DNA of 64,000 bases from Nematostella vectensis (GCF_932526225.1 NC_064045.1:62001-126000), one strand, 5' to 3'; shown: positions 10,413 to 23,219, numbered from the stretch's first letter. The notes: generated from the sequence alone by a model not told the origin. Numbers and translations are program-made.

Positions 10413-11257
10413 AACTTGAGAGTTTTTTAGGGGTGTAAAGACAAGGACGTTAAGGGGACGTTAAGATAAGTGAGTTTGTCGGTGATTTGACATGTGTACA
10501 GGGTAACAAGAGTTGCTCAAAGGGGTACTAGGTTTCAAGAAATGGTAATAAGGGTCAATGATATCAAAGAACTAGGCCATAAGGGTACAAGTTATGAATG
10601 AGTGGGTACACAGGGGTAGAGGGTATCAACGGCTTGGTCTTTGAGGTGCAGGGTTTTAGGGGATGGTTCAAACAAGCACAGCGTTTTAAGAGCTAGGTAA
10701 TATGGGTACATAATAATAATAATTAATAATAATAATAATTAATAAACATAGCTACCCTATATCCCTGAGTATCAACGCCTAACTAAGCTACACCCCTACG
10801 ACCTAGCATAAACTACCCTATACCCCTGAATACCCACCCCTAACTAAGCTACACCCTTATGACTTGACTGTAACTACCCTATACCTCTTAGTACCCACCC
10901 CTAACTAAGCTACACCCCTACGACCTAGCACTAGCTACCCTATACCCATGAGTACCCACCGCTAACTAAGTTACACCCTATGACTTAGCACTTACTACCC
11001 TATACCCCTGAGTACCAACCCCTAAAAAAGCTACACCCCTATGAACTAGCACTTACTACCCTATACCCCTGCCTACCCATCCCTAACTGACCTACACCCC
11101 TATGACACCTAATCACATAACTACCCTTTACCCATATATGACCAAGCGCTTACCAACTTGCACCCCTGTTACCCTGCCGTTCATATCCTGTACCCCTGTG
11201 CACTCACCCCCTAATGCCATCGTTCTTACCTTAACACCCCTGAAAAAGTCGCTAGTT

Positions 11258-11328
11258 TATCTTACCTGGATTCGAACCCTGGCCCGTTTGCTTGAGAAGC
11301 GAAGCCCGTACCACTGAGCCATAGCGCC
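11258..11328 (-). ncRNA. tRNA-like element M, class M3 (unit 9)
   Basis: M3 core with GTCGCTAG downstream. Confidence 0.6.
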
Positions 11329-11419
11329 ACTCTCGAGATATCAAGGAAAAACTACTCTCTACCTTATAAGGCTGGGTAAACAAGGCTATAAGGTAGTTAC
11401 TTCTAGTTTTCAAGAGAGT

Positions 11420-11490
11420 GGCGCGATAGCTCAGTGGTACGGGCTTCGCTTCTCAAACAAGAGGCCCGTGGTTCGAATCCAGGTAAGATC
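11420..11490 (+). ncRNA. tRNA-like element P, class P-b (unit 9)
   Basis: P-b core. T7 run is followed by ATGGGTG rather than AGGGGTG. Confidence 0.6.
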
Positions 11491-12332
11491 AACTTAAGAT
11501 TTTTTTATGGGTGTAAAGACAAGGACGTTAAGGGGACGTTAAGATAAGTGAGTTTGTGGGTGATTTGACCTGTGTACAGGCTAACAAGAGTTAGTCAAAG
11601 GGGTACTAGGTTTCAAGAAATGGTAATAAGGGTCAATGATATCAAAGAACTAGGTCATAAGGGTACAAGTTATGTATGAGTGGGTACACAGGGGTAGAGG
11701 GTATCAACGGCTTGGTCTTGGAGGTGCAGGGTTTTAGGGGATGGTTCAAACAAGCACAGCGTTTTAAGAGCTAGGTAATATGGGTACATAATAATAATTA
11801 ATAATAATAATAATTAATAAACATAGCTACCCTATATCCCTGAGTATCAACGCCTAACTAAGCTACACCCCTACGACCTAGCACTAACTACCCTATACCC
11901 CTGAATACCCACCCCTAACTAAGCTACACCCTTATGACTTGGCTGTAACTACCCTATACCCCTTAGTACCCACCCCTAACTAAGCTACACCCCTACGACC
12001 TAGCACTAGCTACCCTATACCCATGAGTACCCACCGCTAACTAAGTTACACCCTATGACTTAGCACTTACTACCCTATACCCCTGAGTACCAACCCCTAA
12101 AAAAGCTACACCCCTATGAACTAGCACTTACTACCCTATACCCCTGCCTACCCATCCCTAACTGACCTACACCCCTATGACACCTAATCACATAACTACC
12201 CTTTACCCATATATGACCAAGCGCTTACCAACTTGCACCCCTGTTACCCTGCCGTTCATATCCTGTACCCCTGTGCACTCACCCCCTAATGCCATCGTTC
12301 TTACCTTAACACCCCTGAAAAAGTCTCTAGTT

Positions 12333-12403
12333 TATCTTACCTGGATTCGAACCCTGGCCCGTTTGCTTGAGAAGCGAAGCCCGTACCACTGAGCCATAGC
12401 GCC
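12333..12403 (-). ncRNA. tRNA-like element M, class M3 (unit 10)
   Basis: Standard M3 core. Confidence 0.6.
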
Positions 12404-12494
12404 ACTCTCGAGATATCAAGGAAAAACTACTCTCTACCTTATAAGGCTGGGTAAACAAGGCTATAAGGTAGTTACTTCTAGTTTTCAAGAGAGT

Positions 12495-12565
12495 GGCGCG
12501 ATAGCTCAGTGGTACGGGCTTCGCTTCTCAAACAAGAGGCCCGTGGTTCGAATCCAGGTAAGATC
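12495..12565 (+). ncRNA. tRNA-like element P, class P-b (unit 10)
   Basis: Standard P-b core. Confidence 0.6.
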
Positions 12566-13725
12566 AACTTAAGATTTTTTTAGGGGTGTAAAGACAAGGA
12601 CGTTAAGGGGACGTTAAGATAAGTGAGTTTGTGGGTGATTTGACCTGTGTACAGGCTAACAAGAGTTAGTCAAAGGGGTACTAGGTTTTAAGAAATGGTA
12701 ATAAGGGTCAATAATATCAAGAACTAGGTCATAAGGGTGCAAGTTATGAATAAGTGGGTACACAGGGGTAGAGGGTATCAATGGCTTGGTCTTGGAGGTG
12801 CAGGGTTTTAGGGGATGGTTCAAACAGGCATAGGGTTTCAAGAGCTAGGTAATATGGGTACATTATAATAATTAAAAAGTAATGATTAATAATAATAATT
12901 AATAATAATAGTTAATAATAATTAATAATAATAGCTACCCTATATCCCTGAGTATCCACGCCTAACTAAGCTACACCCCTACGACCTTGCACTAACTACG
13001 CTATACTCCTGAATACCTACCCCTAACTGAGCCTCACCCCTATGGCCTAGCAATATCTACATTTTACCCCCTGAGTACCCAACACTTGCTAAGCTACACC
13101 CCTGTGACGTAGCACTAACTACCCTATACCCCTCAAAACCATACCCTAACTAAACTACACCCCTATAAACCTGTGTACCCACTCCTAACTAAACTACACC
13201 CCTATGTCCTAGAACAAACTAGCCTATACCCCTGAGTACCCACACCTAGCTAAGCTACACCCCTACGACCAAGCACTAACTGGCCTATACCCCTGAATAG
13301 CCACCCCTAACTACGCTACACCCTTTATGACTTGGCTGTAACTACCCTATTCCCCTGAGTACCCACCCCTAACTAAGCTACACCCCTACGACCTAGCACT
13401 AGCTACCCTATACCCATGAGTACCCACCGCTAACTAAGTTACACCCTATGACTTAGCACTTACTACCCTATACCCCTGAGTACCAACCCCTAAAAAAGCT
13501 ACACCCCTATGAACTAGCACTTACTACCCTATACCCCTGCCTACCCATCCCTAACTGACCTACACCCCTATGACACCTAATCACATAACTACCCTTTACC
13601 CATATATGACCAAGCGCTTACCAACTTGCACCCCTGTTACCCTGCCGTTCATATCCTGTACCCCTGTGCACTCACCCCCTAATGCCATCGTTCTTACCTT
13701 AACACCCCTGAAAAAGTCTCTAGTT

Positions 13726-13796
13726 TATCTTACCTGGATTCGAACCCTGGCCCGTTTGCTTGAGAAGCGAAGCCCGTACCACTGAGCCATAGCGCC
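13726..13796 (-). ncRNA. tRNA-like element M, class M3 (unit 11)
   Basis: Standard M3 core. Confidence 0.6.
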
Positions 13797-13887
13797 ACTC
13801 TCGAGATATCAAGGAAAAACTACTCTCTACCTTATAAGGCTGGGTAAACAAGGCTATAAGGTAGTTACTTCTAGTTTTCAAGAGAGT

Positions 13888-13958
13888 GGCGCGATATCTC
13901 AGTGGTACGGGCTTCGCTTCTCAAGCAAGAGGACCGGGGTTCGAATCCAGGTAAGATC
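13888..13958 (+). ncRNA. tRNA-like element P, class P-a with A-box change (unit 11)
   Basis: A box reads TATCTCAGTGG: G10 is T, which loses a D-stem pair and a conserved A-box base. It is the only P-a core joined to the right arm normally found with P-b (CTTAAGA), so it looks recombinant just after the core. Confidence 0.55.
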
Positions 13959-14690
13959 AACTTAAGATTTTTTTAGGGGTGTAAAGACAAGGACGTTAAG
14001 GGGACGTTAAGATAAGTGAGTTTGTGGGTGATTTGACCTGTGTACAGGCTAACAAGAGTTAGTCAAAGGGGTACTAGGTTTTAAGAAATGGTAATAAGGG
14101 TCAATAATATCAAGAACTAGGTCATAAGGGTGCAAGTTATGAATGAGTGGGTACACAGGGGTAGAGGGTATCAATGGCTTGGTCTTGGAGGTGCAGGGTT
14201 TTAGGGGATGGTTCAAACAGGCATAGGGTTTCAAGAGCTAGGTAATATGGGTACATTATAATAATAATTCATAATAATAGCTACCCTACATCCCTGAGTA
14301 TCGACGCCTAACTAAGCTACACCCCTACGACCTTGCACTAACTACGCTATACTCCTGAATACCTACCCCTAACTGAGCCTCACCCCTATGGCCTAGCAAT
14401 ATCTACATTTTACCCCCTGAGTACCCAACACTTGCTAAGCTACACCCCTGTGACGTAGCACTAACTACCCTATACCCCTCAAAACCATACCCTAACTAAA
14501 CTACACCCCTATAACCCTGTGTACCCACTCCTAACTAAACTACACCCCTATGTCCTAGCACAAACTAGCCTATACCCCTGAGTACCCACACCTAGCTAAG
14601 CTACACCCCTACGACCTAGCACTAACTGGCCTATACCCCTGAATAGCCACCCCTAACTACGCTACACCCTTTATGACTTGGCTGTAACTA

Positions 14691-14715
14691 CCCTATACCC
14701 CTGAGTACCCACCCC
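14691..14715 (-). other. Potential G-quadruplex motif
   Basis: C runs at 14691-14693, 14698-14701, 14708-14710 and 14712-14715 on +, with loops TATA, TGAGTA and A. Confidence 0.6.
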
Positions 14716-15072
14716 TAACTAAGCTACACCCCTACGACCTAGCACTAGCTACCCTATACCCATGAGTACCCCACCGCTAACTAAGTTACACCCTATGACT
14801 TAGCACTTACTACCCTATACCCCTGAGTACCAACCCCTAAAAAAGCTACACCCCTATGAACTAGCACTTACTACCCTATACCCCTGCCTACCCATCCCTA
14901 ACTGACCTACACCCCTATGACACCTAATCACATAACTACCCTTTACCCATATATGACCAAGCGCTCACCAACTTGCACCCCTGTTACCCTGCCGTTCATA
15001 TCCTGTACCCCTGTGCACTCACCCCCTAATGCCATCGTTCTTACCTTAACACCCCTGAAAAAGTCTCTAGTT

Positions 15073-15143
15073 TATCTTACCTGGATTCGAACCCTGGCCC
15101 GTTTGCTTGAGAAGCGAAGCCCGTACCACTGAGCCATAGCGCC
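15073..15143 (-). ncRNA. tRNA-like element M, class M3 (unit 12)
   Basis: Standard M3 core. Confidence 0.6.
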
Positions 15144-15234
15144 ACTCTCGAGATATCAAGGAAAAACTACTCTCTACCTTATAAGGCTGGGTAAACAAGG
15201 CTATAAGGTAGTTACTTCTAGTTTTCAAGAGAGT

Positions 15235-15305
15235 GGCGCGATAGCTCAGTGGTACGGGCTTCGCTTCTCAAACAAGAGGCCCGTGGTTCGAATCCAGGTA
15301 AGATC
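15235..15305 (+). ncRNA. tRNA-like element P, class P-b (unit 12)
   Basis: Standard P-b core. Confidence 0.6.
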
Positions 15306-16147
15306 AACTTAAGATTTTTTTAGGGGTGTAAAGACAAGGACGTTAAGGGGACGTTAAGATAAGTGAGTTTGTGGGTGATTTGACCTGTGTACAGGCTAAC
15401 AAGAGTTAGTCAAAGGGGTACTAGGTTTCAAGAAATGGTAATAAGGGTCAATGATATCAAAGAACTAGGTCATAAGGGTACAAGTTATGAATGAGTGGGT
15501 ACACAGGGGTAGAGGGTATCAACGGCTTGGTCTTGGAGGTGCAGGGTTTTAGGGGATGGTTCAAACAAGCACAGCGTTTTAAGAGCTAGGTAATATGGGT
15601 ACATAATAATAATTAATAATAATAATAATTAATAAACATAGCTACCCTATATCCCTGAGTATCAACGCCTAACTAAGCTACACCCCTACGACCTAGCACT
15701 AACTACCCTATACCCCTGAATACCCACCCCTAACTAAGCTACACCCTTATGACTTGGCTGTAACTACCCTATACCCCTTAGTACCCACCCCTAACTAAGC
15801 TACACCCCTACGACCTTGCACTAGCTACCCTATACCCATGAGTACCCACCGCTAACTAAGTTACACCCTATGACTTAGCACTTACTACCCTATACCCCTG
15901 AGTACCAACCCCTAAAAAAGCTACACCCCTATGAACTAGCACTTACTACCCTATACCCCTGCCTACCCATCCCTAACTGACCTACACCCCTATGACACCT
16001 AATCACATAACTACCCTTTACCCATATATGACCAAGCGCTTACCAACTTGCACCCCTGTTACCCTGCCGTTCATATCCTGTACCCCTGTGCACTCACCCC
16101 CTAATGCCATCGTTCTTACCTTAACACCCCTGAAAAAGTCTCTAGTT

Positions 16148-16218
16148 TATCTTACCTGGATTCGAACCCTGGCCCGTTTGCTTGAGAAGCGAAGCCCGTA
16201 CCACTGAGCCATAGCGCC
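16148..16218 (-). ncRNA. tRNA-like element M, class M3 (unit 13)
   Basis: Standard M3 core. Confidence 0.6.
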
Positions 16219-16309
16219 ACTCTCGAGATATCAAGGAAAAACTACTCTCTACCTTATAAGGCTGGGTAAACAAGGCTATAAGGTAGTTACTTCTAGTTTT
16301 AAAGAGAGT

Positions 16310-16380
16310 GGCGCGATAGCTCAGTGGTACGGGCTTCGCTTCTCTAACAAGAGGCCCGTGGTTCGAATCCAGGTAAGATC
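16310..16380 (+). ncRNA. tRNA-like element P, class P-b (unit 13)
   Basis: The anticodon loop is TTCTCTA instead of TTCTCAA. CTC is kept and the base after it is T. Confidence 0.55.
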
Positions 16381-17492
16381 AACTTAAGATTTTTTTAGGG
16401 GTGTAAAGACAAGGACGTTAAGGGGACGTTAAGATAAGTGAGTTTGTGGGTGATTTGACCTGTGTACAGGCTAACAAGAGTTGGTCAAACGGGTACTAGG
16501 TCTCAAGAAATGGTAATAAGGGTCAATGATATCAAGAACAAGGTCATAGGGGTTCAAGTTATGAATGAGTGGGTACACAGGGGTAGAGGGTATCAATGGC
16601 TTGGTCTTGGAGGTGCAGGGTTTTAGGGGATGGTTCAAACAGGCATAGGGTTTCAAGAGCTAGGTAATATGGGTACATTATAATAATAATTCATAATAAT
16701 AGCTACCCTACATCCCTGAGTATCCACGCCTAACTAAGCTACACCCCTACGACCTTGCACTAACTACGCTATACTCCTGAATACCTACCCCTAACTGAGC
16801 CTCACCCCTATGGCCTAGCAATATCTACATTTTACCCCCTGAGTACCCAACACTTGCTAAGCTACACCCCTGTGACGTAGCACTAACTACCCTATACCCC
16901 TCAAAACCATACCCTAACTAAACTACACCCCTATAACCCTGTGTACCCACTCCTAACTAAACTACACCCCTATGTCCTAGCACAAACTAGCCTATACCCC
17001 TGAGTACCCACACCTAGCTAAGCTACACCCCTACGACCTAGCACTAACTGGCCTATACCCCTGAATAGCCACCCCTAACTAAGCTACACCCTTATGACTT
17101 GGCTGTAACTACCCTATTCCCCTGAGTACCCACCCCTAACTAAGCTACACCCCTACGACCTAGCACTAGCTACCCTATACCCATGAGTACCCACCGCTAA
17201 CTAAGTTACACCCTATGACTTAGCACTTACTACCCTATACCCCTGAGTACCAACCCCTAAAAAAGCTACACCCCTATGAACTAGCACTTACTACCCTATA
17301 CCCCTGCCTACCCATCCCTAACTGACCTACACCCCTATGACACCTAATCACATAACTACCCTTTACCCATATATGACCAAGCGCTCACCAACTTGCACCC
17401 CTGTTACCCTGCCGTTCATATCCTGTACCCCTGTGCACTCACCCCCTAATGCCATCGTTCTTACCTTAACACCCCTGAAAAAGTCTCTAGTT

Positions 17493-17563
17493 TATCTTAC
17501 CTGGATTCGAACCCTGGCCCGTTTGCAAGAGAAGCGAAGCCCGTACCACTGAGCCATAGCGCC
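17493..17563 (-). ncRNA. tRNA-like element M, class M3 variant (unit 14)
   Basis: The + strand reads TTTGCAAGAGAAG where others have TTTGCTTGAGAAG. The loop becomes TTCTCTT; anticodon CTC is kept and the two bases 3' of it change. Seen in no other unit. Confidence 0.55.
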
Positions 17564-17654
17564 ACTCTCGAGATATCAAGGAAAAACTACTCTCTACCTT
17601 ATAAGGCTGGGTAAACAAGGCTATAAGGTAGTTACTTCTAGTTTTCAAGAGAGT

Positions 17655-17725
17655 GGCGCGATAGCTCAGTGGTACGGGCTTCGCTTCTCAAACAAGAGGC
17701 CCGTGGTTCGAATCCAGGTAAGATC
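17655..17725 (+). ncRNA. tRNA-like element P, class P-b (unit 14)
   Basis: Standard P-b core. Confidence 0.6.
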
Positions 17726-18837
17726 AACTTAAGATTTTTTTAGGGGTGTAAAGACAAGGACGTTAAGGGGACGTTAAGATAAGTGAGTTTGTGGGTGATT
17801 TGACCTGTGTACAGGCTAACAAGAGTTAGTCAAAGGGGTACTAGGTTTTAAGAAATGGTAATAAGGGTCAATAATATCAAGAACTAGGTCATAAGGGTGC
17901 AAGTTATGAATGAGTGGGTACACAGGGGTAGAGGGTATCAATGGCTTGGTCTTGGAGGTGCAGGGTTTTAGGGGATGGTTCAAACAGGCATAGGGTTTCA
18001 AGAGCTAGGTAATATGGGTACATTATAATAATAATTCATAATAATAGCTACCCTATATCCCTGAGTATCCACGCCTAACTAAGCTACACCCCTACGACCT
18101 TGCACTAACTACGCTATACTCCTGAATACCTACCCCTAACTGAGCCTCACCCCTATGGCCTAGCAATATCTACATTTTACCCCCTGAGTACCCAACCCTT
18201 GCTAAGCTACACCCCTGTGACGTAGCACTAACTACCCTATACCCCTCAAAACCATACCCTAACTAAACTACACCCCTATAACCCTGTGTACCCACTCCTA
18301 ACTAAACTACACCCCTATGTCCTAGCAAAAACTAGCCTATACCCCTGAGTACCCACACCTAGCTAAGCTACACCCCTACGACCTAGCACTAACTGGCCTA
18401 TACCCCTGAATAGCCACCCCTAACTACGCTACACCCTTTATGACTTGGCTGTAACTACCCTATTCTCCTGAGTACCCACCCCTAACTAAGCTAAACCCCT
18501 ACGACCTAGAACTAGCTACCCTATACCCATGAGTACCCACCGCTAACTAAGTTACACCCTATGACTTAGCACTTACTACCCTATACCCCTGAGTACCAAC
18601 CCCTAACAAAGCTACACCCCTATGATCCAGCACTTACTACCCTATACCCTGCCTACCCATCCCTAACTGACCTACACCCCTATGACACCTAATCAAATAA
18701 CTACCCTTTACCCATGTATGACCAAGCCTTTACCAACTTGCACCCCTGTGACCCTGCCGTTCATATAATGTACCCCTGTGAACTCACCCCCTAATGCCAT
18801 CGTCCTTACCTTAACACCCCTGAAAAAGTCTCTAGTT

Positions 18838-18907
18838 TATCTTACCTGGATTCGAACCCTGGCCCGTTTGCTTGAAAGCGAAGCCCGTACCACTGAGCCA
18901 TAGCGCC
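18838..18907 (-). ncRNA. tRNA-like element M, class M3 with 1-nt deletion (unit 15)
   Basis: CTTGAAAGCG replaces CTTGAGAAGCG on +. The core is 70 nt and the anticodon loop reads CTTTCAA, so the CTC anticodon is lost. Confidence 0.5.
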
Positions 18908-18998
18908 ACTCTCGAGATAACAAGGAAAAACTACTCTATACCTTTTAAGGCTGGGTAAACAAGGCTATACGGTAGTTACTTGTAGTTTTCAAGAGAGT

Positions 18999-19069
18999 AG
19001 CGCGATAGCTCAGTGGTACGGGCTTCGCTTCTCAAGCAAGAGGACCGGGGTTCGAATCCATGTAAGATC
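18999..19069 (+). ncRNA. tRNA-like element P, class P-c (unit 15)
   Basis: P-c core, but followed by a T7 run as in P-a rather than T6. Confidence 0.6.
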
Positions 19070-20281
19070 AACTTGAGATTTTTTTAGGGGTGTAAAGGCA
19101 AGGACGTTAAGGAGACGTTAAGATAAGTGAGTTTGTCGGTGATTTGACATGTGTACAGGCTAACAAGAGTTGCTCAAAGGGGTACTAGGTTTCAAGAAAT
19201 GGTAATAAGGGTCAATGATATCAAGAACTAGGTCATAGGGGTGCAAGTTATGAATGAGTGGGTACCCAGGGGTAGAGGGTATCAATGTCTTGGTCTTGGA
19301 GGTGCAGGGTTTTAGGGGATGGTTTAACCAGTCACAGGGTTTCAAGAGCTAGGTAATATGGGTAGATTATTATAATTAAAAATAATAATTAATAATAATA
19401 ATTAATAATAATAATAATTAATAATAATAGCTACCCTATATCACTGAGTATCCATGCCTAACTAAGCTACACCCCTACGACCTAGCACTAACTACGCTAT
19501 ACTCTTGAATACCTACTCCTAACTGAGTATCACCCCTATGACCTATCAATAACTACACTTTACCCCTGAGTACCCAACCCTTGCTAAGCTACACCCCTGT
19601 GACGTAGCAATAACTACCCTACACCCCTTAAAACCATACCCTAACTAAACTACACCCCTATACCCCTGTGTACCTACTCCTAACTAAACTACACCCCTAT
19701 TACCTAGCACAAACTAACCTATACCCCTAATTACCCACACCTAGCTAAGCTACACCCCTACGACCTAGCACTAAATTGCCTATACCCCTGAATACCCAAC
19801 CCTAACTAAACTACACCTCTACTACCTAGCACTAACTACCCTATACCCCTGAATACCCACCCCTAACTAAGCTACACCCTTATGACTTGGCTGTAACTAC
19901 CCTATACCCCTGAGTACCCACCACTAACTAAGCTAAACCCCTACGACCCAGCACTTACTACCCTATACCCATGAGTACCCACCGCTAACTAAGTTACACC
20001 CCTATGACTTAGCACTTGCTACCCTATACCCCTGCCTACCCATCCCTAACAAAGCTACACCCCTATGAACTAGCACTTACTACCCTATACCCCTGCCTAC
20101 CCATCCCTAACTGACCTACACCCCTATGACACCTAATCACATAACTACCCTTTACCCATGTATGACCAAGCGCTTACCAACTTGCACCCCTGTGACCCTG
20201 CCGTTCATATCCTGTACCCCTGTGCACTCACCCCCTAATGCCATCGTCGTTACCTTAACATTCCTGAAAAAGTCTCTAGTT

Positions 20282-20352
20282 TATCTTACCTGGATTCGAA
20301 CCCTGGCCCGTTTGCTTGAGAAGTGAATCCCGTACCACTGAGCCATAGCGCC
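20282..20352 (-). ncRNA. tRNA-like element M, class M2 (unit 16)
   Basis: M2 core with the D-stem 10:26 mismatch. Confidence 0.55.
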
Positions 20353-20443
20353 ACTCTCGAGATATCAAGGAAAAACTACTCTATACCTTATAAGGCTGGG
20401 TAAACAAGGCTATACGGTAGTTACTTCTAGTTTTTAAGAGAGT

Positions 20444-20514
20444 GGCGCGATAGCTCAGTGGTACGGGCTTCGCTTCTCAAGCAAGAGGACCGGGGTTCGA
20501 ATCCAGGTAAGATC
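20444..20514 (+). ncRNA. tRNA-like element P, class P-a (unit 16)
   Basis: Standard P-a core. Upstream TTTTTAAGAG replaces TTTTCAAGAG. Confidence 0.6.
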
Positions 20515-21650
20515 AACTTGAGATTTTTTTAGGGGTGTAAAGACAAGGACGTTAAGTAGACGTTAAGATAAGTGAGTTTGTGGGTGATTTGACATGTGTA
20601 CAGTCTAACAAAAGTTTGTCAAAGGGGTACTAGGTTTCAAGAAATGGTAATAAGGGTCAATGATATCAATAACTAGGTCATAGGGTGCAAGTTATGAATG
20701 AGTTGTTACACAGGGGTAGAGGGTATCAATGGCTTGGTATTGGAGGTGCAGGGTTTTAGGGGATGGTTTAACCAGTCGAAGGGTTTCAAGAGCTAGGTAA
20801 TATGGGTAGATTATTATAATTAAAAATAATAATTAATAATAATAATAATTAATAATAATAGCTACCCTATATCCCTGAGTATCCACGCCTAACTAAGCTA
20901 CACCCCTACGACCTAGCACTAACTACGCTATACTCTTGAATACCTACCCCTAACTGAGTATCACCCCTATGACCTAGCAATAACTACACTTTACCCCTGA
21001 GTACCCAACCCTTGCTAAGCTACACCCCTGTGACGTAGCACTAACTACCCTACACCCCTTAAAACCATACCCTAACTAAACTACACCCCTATACCCCTTT
21101 GTACCTACTCCTAACTAAACTACACCCCTATTACCTAGTACAAACTAACCTATACCCCTAATTACCCACACCTAGCTAATCTACACCCCTACGACCTAGC
21201 ACTAACTTGCCTATACCCCTGAATACCCAACCCTAACTAAACTACACCTCTACTACCTAGCACTAACTACCCTATACCCCTGAATACCCACCCCTAACTA
21301 AGCTACACCCTTATAACTTGGCTGTAACTACCCTATACCCCTGAGTACCTACCTCTATTTAAGCTGAACCCCTACGACCTAGCACTAACTACCCTTTACC
21401 CATGAGTACCCACCGCTAACTAAGTTACAACCCTATGACTCAGCACTTACTACCCTATACCCCTGCCTACCCATCCCTAACTGACCTACACCCCTATGAC
21501 ACCTAATCACATAACTACCCTTTACCCATGTATGACCAAGAGCTTACCAACTTGCACCCCTGTGACCCTGCCGTTCATATCCTGTACCCTGTGCACTCAC
21601 CCCCTAATGCCATCGTTCTTACCTTAACACCCCTGAAAAAGTCTCTAGTT

Positions 21651-21721
21651 TATCTTACCTGGATTCGAACCCTGACCCGTTTGCTTGAGAAGCGAAGCCC
21701 GTACCACTGAGCCATAGCGCC
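21651..21721 (-). ncRNA. tRNA-like element M, class M3 (unit 17)
   Basis: CTGACCCG replaces CTGGCCCG on +, a single change in the variable region next to the T stem. Confidence 0.6.
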
Positions 21722-21812
21722 ACTCTCGAGATATCAAGGAAAAACTACTCTCTACCTTATAAGGCTGGGTAAACAAGGCTATAAGGTAGTTACTTCTAGT
21801 TTTCAAGAGAGT

Positions 21813-21883
21813 GGCGCGATAGCTCAGTGGTACGGGCTTCGCTTCTCAAGCAAGAGGACCGGGGTTCGAATCCAGGTAAGATC
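21813..21883 (+). ncRNA. tRNA-like element P, class P-a (unit 17)
   Basis: Standard P-a core. Confidence 0.6.
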
Positions 21884-23219
21884 AACTTGAGATTTTTTTA
21901 GTGTTGTAAAGACAATAACTTAAGGGGACGTTAAGATAAGTGAGTTTGTGGGTGATTTTACATGTGTACAGGCTAACAAGAGTTGCTCAAAGGGGTACTA
22001 GGTCTCAAGAAATGGTAATAAGGGTCAATGATATCAAGAACTAGGTCATAGGGGTGCAAGTTATGAATGAGTGGGTACCCAGGGGTAGAGGGTATCAATG
22101 TCTTGGTCTTGGAGGTGCAGGGTTTTAGGGGATGGTTTAACCAGTCACAGGGTTTCAAGAGCTAGGTAATATGGGTACATAATAATAATTAAAAATAATA
22201 ATAATTAATAATAATAATTAATAATAGTAATAATTAATAATAATAGCTACCCTATATCACTGAGTATCCATGCCTAACTAAGCTACACCCCTACGACCTA
22301 CTACTAACTACGCTATACTCCTGAATACCTACCCCTAACTAAGCCTCACCCCTATGACCTATCAATAACAACACTTTAAACCTGAGTACCCAACCCTTGC
22401 TAAGCTACACCCCTGTGACGTAGCACTAACTACCTTATACCCCTGAATACCCAACCGAAACTAAACTACACCCCTATGTCCTAGCACTAACTAGCCTATA
22501 CCCCTAAGTACATACACCTAGCTAAGCTACACCCCTGTGACGTAGCACTAACTAGCCTATACCCCTTAAAATCATACCCTAACTAAACTACACCCCTATA
22601 ACCCTGTGTACCCACTCCTAACTAAACTAGACCCCTATGTCCTAGCACAAACTTACCTATACCCCTGAGTACCCACACCTAGCTAAGCTACACCCCTACG
22701 ACCTAGCACTAAATTGCCTATACCCCTGAATACCCAACCCTAACTAAACTACACCTCTACTACCTAGCACTAACTACCCTATACCCCTGAAAACCCACCC
22801 CTAACTAAGCTACACCCTTATGACTTGGCTGTAACTACCCTATACCCCTGAGTACCCACCACTAACTAAGCTAAACCCCTACGACCCAGCACTTACTACC
22901 CTATACCCATGAGTACCCACCGCTAACTAAGTTACACCCCTATGACTTAGCACGTGCTACCCTATACCCCTGCCTACCCATCCCTAACAAAGCTACACCC
23001 CTATGAACTAGCACTTACTACCCTATACCCCTGCCTACCCATCCCTAACTGACCTACACCCCTATGACACCTAATCACATAACTACCCTTTACCCATGTA
23101 TGACCAAGCGCTTACCAACTTGCACCCCTGTGACCCTACCGTTCATATCCTGTACCCCTGTGCACTCACCCCCTAATGCCATCGTCGTTACCTTAACATT
23201 CCTGAAAAAGTCTCTAGTT

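Larger units (their letters stand above)
9664..10750. repeat. Satellite monomer 8
   Basis: 1,087 bp, a short form lacking several minisatellite units; AT tract 10710-10750 (41 bp). Counterpart of monomer 27, including an extra CTTTACACC near 9,890. Confidence 0.9.
10751..11825. repeat. Satellite monomer 9
   Basis: 1,075 bp; AT tract 11788-11825 (38 bp). Counterpart of monomer 28. Confidence 0.9.
11826..12933. repeat. Satellite monomer 10
   Basis: 1,108 bp; AT tract 12862-12933 (72 bp, with AAAGTAATGATT). Counterpart of monomer 29. Confidence 0.9.
1..13963. repeat. Segmental duplication A, copy 1
   Basis: Matches 24,323-39,854 with an offset of 24,322 bp up to monomer 4 and 25,891 bp from monomer 5 on. 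The difference of 1,569 bp equals one monomer. Rare variants are shared: AGAAGACC in the first plus-strand element, a short deletion near 1,651, and a 6-bp duplication before the plus-strand element at 7,913. By eye only about a dozen substitutions separate the copies. Homology ends five bases after the plus-strand element core at 13,888-13,958. Confidence 0.9.
12934..14279. repeat. Satellite monomer 11
   Basis: 1,346 bp; AT tract 14255-14279 (25 bp). Matches monomer 30 up to 13,963 and then switches to another right-arm type. Confidence 0.9.
14280..15640. repeat. Satellite monomer 12
   Basis: 1,361 bp; AT tract 15603-15640 (38 bp). Confidence 0.9.
15641..16701. repeat. Satellite monomer 13
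   Basis: 1,061 bp short form; AT tract 16677-16701 (25 bp). Confidence 0.9.
16702..18046. repeat. Satellite monomer 14
   Basis: 1,345 bp; AT tract 18022-18046 (25 bp). Confidence 0.9.
18047..19429. repeat. Satellite monomer 15 (chimeric)
   Basis: 1,383 bp; AT tract 19366-19429 (64 bp). The minisatellite, M and P-c core follow monomers 7/26. The G-rich arm (ATCAATGTCTTGG, GGTACCCAGG) follows the type of units 1, 4 and 17, and the AT tract follows units 2/5. Confidence 0.85.
19430..20860. repeat. Satellite monomer 16
   Basis: 1,431 bp; AT tract 20810-20860 (51 bp). Third copy of the type of monomers 3 and 21. Confidence 0.9.
20861..22245. repeat. Satellite monomer 17
   Basis: 1,385 bp; AT tract 22179-22245 (67 bp). 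Third copy of the type of monomers 4 and 22. Confidence 0.9.
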
